Of a DNA stretch of 64,000 bases, positions 62,643-64,000 are shown piece by piece. A model generated the notes under the pieces. It worked only from the letters and a program-made list of their open reading frames with translations, made no database searches and was not told the origin of the DNA. The stretch is taken from the NCBI GenBank assembly GCA_910580185.1, contig CAJTWC010000007.1, positions 33,328-97,327 on the forward strand, read 5' to 3'. The stretch's first letter is position 1; every line of letters starts with the position of its first letter. Source of the stretch: an uncultured Bacilli bacterium. GTDB lineage: Bacteria > Bacillota_I > Bacilli_A > RF39 > UBA660. The position numbers were made by a program, and so were the translations under genes.

Positions 62643-63091
62643 AGTACATCCTCACATAAATCTTCATACTTACTTCCATATGGTGTTATTGTAATAGTCC
62701 TTTTTTCTTCACCAGTTATTTTAAATTTTAACTCCAATCTTTCTTCTGGAAGCTCATCAGTTATCATATCAGCCCATTCTATAATAATTACACCATCTTT
62801 TTTCAAATAGTCTTCAAGTCCAAGCCCGGAAACATCACCTTCTGTTCTATACACATCCATATGATATAAGTTCATTTCCCCTGATTTATATTCCTTAATT
62901 ATGTTAAAAGTTGGCGAAGTAATATTTTCATCAATACCAAGTGCTCCGGCAAAGCCTTTAGTAAAGATAGTCTTTCCACTACCTAATTCACCTATTAAGC
63001 ATATAACCATATTATTAAATTTTTCTGATTCAAAATTTTGAGCTAAAACAATTGTATCTTCTTCTGAATTCGTAGTTATTTTATAATCCAT
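62639..63091 (-). CDS. tsaE: tRNA threonylcarbamoyladenosine biosynthesis ATPase TsaE
   Basis: ATPase of the TsaBDE complex. CLIGELGSGKTIFTKGFAGALGI is the Walker A block, ITSPTFNIIKEY the conserved SPT motif and YHMDVYR...GLEDYLKKDGVIIIEWADMI the Walker B/E-W-A region. 150 residues. ATG at 63091 follows GGTGA by 6 bases. First gene of the t6A operon. Confidence 0.96.
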   Translation of the reverse strand: MDYKITTNSEEDTIVLAQNFESEKFNNMVICLIGELGSGKTIFTKGFAGALGIDENITSPTFNIIKEYKSGEMNLYHMDVYRTEGDVSGLGLEDYLKKDGVIIIEWADMITDELPEERLELKFKITGEEKRTITITPYGSKYEDLCEDVL

Positions 63092-63107
63092 TTTAATCAC
63101 CATAGAT

Positions 63108-63137
63108 ATTATATCAAAAAAAAATATTTATTTTCAA
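63108..63137 (-). promoter_or_regulatory. Promoter of the tsaE-tsaB-rimI-tsaD operon
   Basis: TTGAAA (63132-63137), 18-bp spacer, TATAAT (63108-63113) with an extended TG two bases upstream. The -10 lies 16 bp before the ATG, implying a very short leader. Confidence 0.7.
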
Positions 63138-63264
63138 TATAATTATATATATTTACAAAATGTTACAAATTAATTTATAAACTATAAGTAAAATAATGTT
63201 AGAAATTTCTCATATATCAAGCAACAGGTTAATATATTAAAATTTAAATAAGGGGTGTGATATT

Positions 63265-63432
63265 ATGGCATTTGTTCCCAAAAGAACAAAAAAAAAGGAG
63301 CCAGCAGGCTATAAGTCACTATACATAAAAGAAAAATTAATTAAAGAAATAGACAAAATAGCTAAAGACAATAATACTTCATTTAATAATGTAATAATTT
63401 CTATGATTGAGCAGTGTTTAGAAAAAAAGTAA
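63265..63432 (+). CDS. Small ribbon-helix-helix-like DNA-binding protein
   Basis: 55 residues: a basic N-terminus (PKRTKKKEPAGYK) followed by SLYIKEKLIKEIDKIAKDNN (beta strand plus first helix) and TSFNNVIISMIEQCLEK (second helix), the CopG/Arc-type RHH pattern. AGGGGTG lies before the ATG. No toxin or plasmid partner gene is beside it. It stands between the t6A operon and the rRNA operon, transcribed toward the latter's 3' end. Confidence 0.75.
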   Translation: MAFVPKRTKKKEPAGYKSLYIKEKLIKEIDKIAKDNNTSFNNVIISMIEQCLEKK

Positions 63433-63467
63433 ACACTGCTATTTTAAATTAATTTTAAGTATGTATA

Positions 63468-63494
63468 GAAAAAAGAGCTTAGTAAAGCTCTTTT
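63468..63494 (-). terminator. Terminator of the rRNA operon
   Basis: Stem GAGCTT/AAGCTC extended by A/T pairs, T-runs on both sides. It ends the minus-strand rRNA operon 15 bp after 5S and may also serve the convergent small gene. Confidence 0.75.
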
Positions 63495-63508
63495 AAAATG
63501 CAAAAAAA

Positions 63509-63612
63509 ACCGGCAACGTCTTATTTTCGCTTACACTATCGTCAGCGCTGAAGTGCTTAACTGCTGTGTTCGAGATGGGAACAGGTGTGTCCACTTCGCT
63601 ATCGTCACCGAT
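63509..63612 (-). rRNA. rrf: 5S ribosomal RNA
   Basis: On the minus strand the sequence contains the universal 5S core CCATCTCGAACACAGCAG and TTAAGCACTTCAGCGC. The ends pair as CGGTGAC with GTTGCCG, giving about 104 nt with ends uncertain by a few bases. It lies about 55 bp beyond the 23S end, as in a 16S-23S-5S operon. Confidence 0.93.
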
Positions 63613-63666
63613 TAAATATTGAGAAATAATTCTCTGAAAACATGATAATACGGTTCAACAAATTAA

Positions 63667-64000
<334 letters not shown>

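Noticed and set aside
63265..63432. Small RHH protein considered as an antitoxin
   Set aside because: No toxin-like ORF lies on either side; next features are the rRNA terminator and the divergent t6A operon.

Overview
The window comes from a low-GC, spore-forming Firmicute, most likely an uncultured gut-type member of the Bacilli. TGG is used for Trp and TGA serves as stop, so the code is standard. The spore genes are spoIVA, an alpha/beta small acid-soluble spore protein gene, yunB and a spoVIF-like gene. The recU-PBP1 pair, dnaD, ysxC, and yutD beside yunB are arranged as in Bacilli. Most genes lie on the minus strand. The plus-strand genes are recU-ponA, a ferredoxin, an ABC transporter and a small ribbon-helix-helix gene.

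Layout. 1-5.6 kb: recU and a class A PBP (+), then dnaD, cca and HU (-). 5.7-10 kb: an accessory block with a thioester-type LPXTG adhesin, its sortase, an 89-residue protein, a 16-codon leader ORF and two tandem dinD paralogues. Three copies of one ~60-bp promoter element head the two dinD genes and the adhesin operon. 10-12.5 kb: a secreted GH25 lysozyme with twelve QxW-type lectin repeats (four beta-trefoils). 12.6-16.5 kb: a GtrB-type glycosyltransferase and a YfhO protein fused to a GtrA flippase, probably for teichoic-acid glycosylation.

16.6-36.3 kb is a surface-polysaccharide locus made of separate transcription units. One holds Wzm/Wzt export, UDP-galactopyranose mutase and a double glycosyltransferase. 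One is a self-contained three-gene unit (24.9-22.0 kb) encoding a sialyltransferase-like glycosyltransferase, a KdsB-like CMP-sugar synthetase and an HpcH/HpaI pyruvate aldolase. One is capEFG for UDP-L-FucNAc, behind a GT4-GT2-GT2 protein. Further upstream are three single glycosyltransferases and a NahK-like sugar kinase. The three-gene unit is the best candidate for something undescribed. It looks like a route to a CMP-activated 3-deoxy-ulosonic acid made by an aldolase rather than by a PEP-condensing NeuB/KdsA enzyme, in a cell that should have no LPS.

36.3-51.3 kb mixes sporulation genes (spoIVA, spoVIF-like, ssp, yunB) with housekeeping genes (der, ysxC, ackA, a DHH phosphoesterase, MYG1) and several unrecognised proteins, including a zinc-ribbon/HELYH protein. 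Candidate sigma-E and sigma-G promoters precede spoIVA and ssp. 51.3-63.1 kb carries a ferredoxin, rluB, pcrA, a VanW protein, an SsuABC/ThiXYZ-like transporter, an orphan prepilin and the t6A genes tsaD-rimI-tsaB-tsaE. The window ends in a minus-strand rRNA operon: 5S, then the 3' part of 23S. Start codons were moved from the longest ORF wherever a Shine-Dalgarno site supported an internal start.
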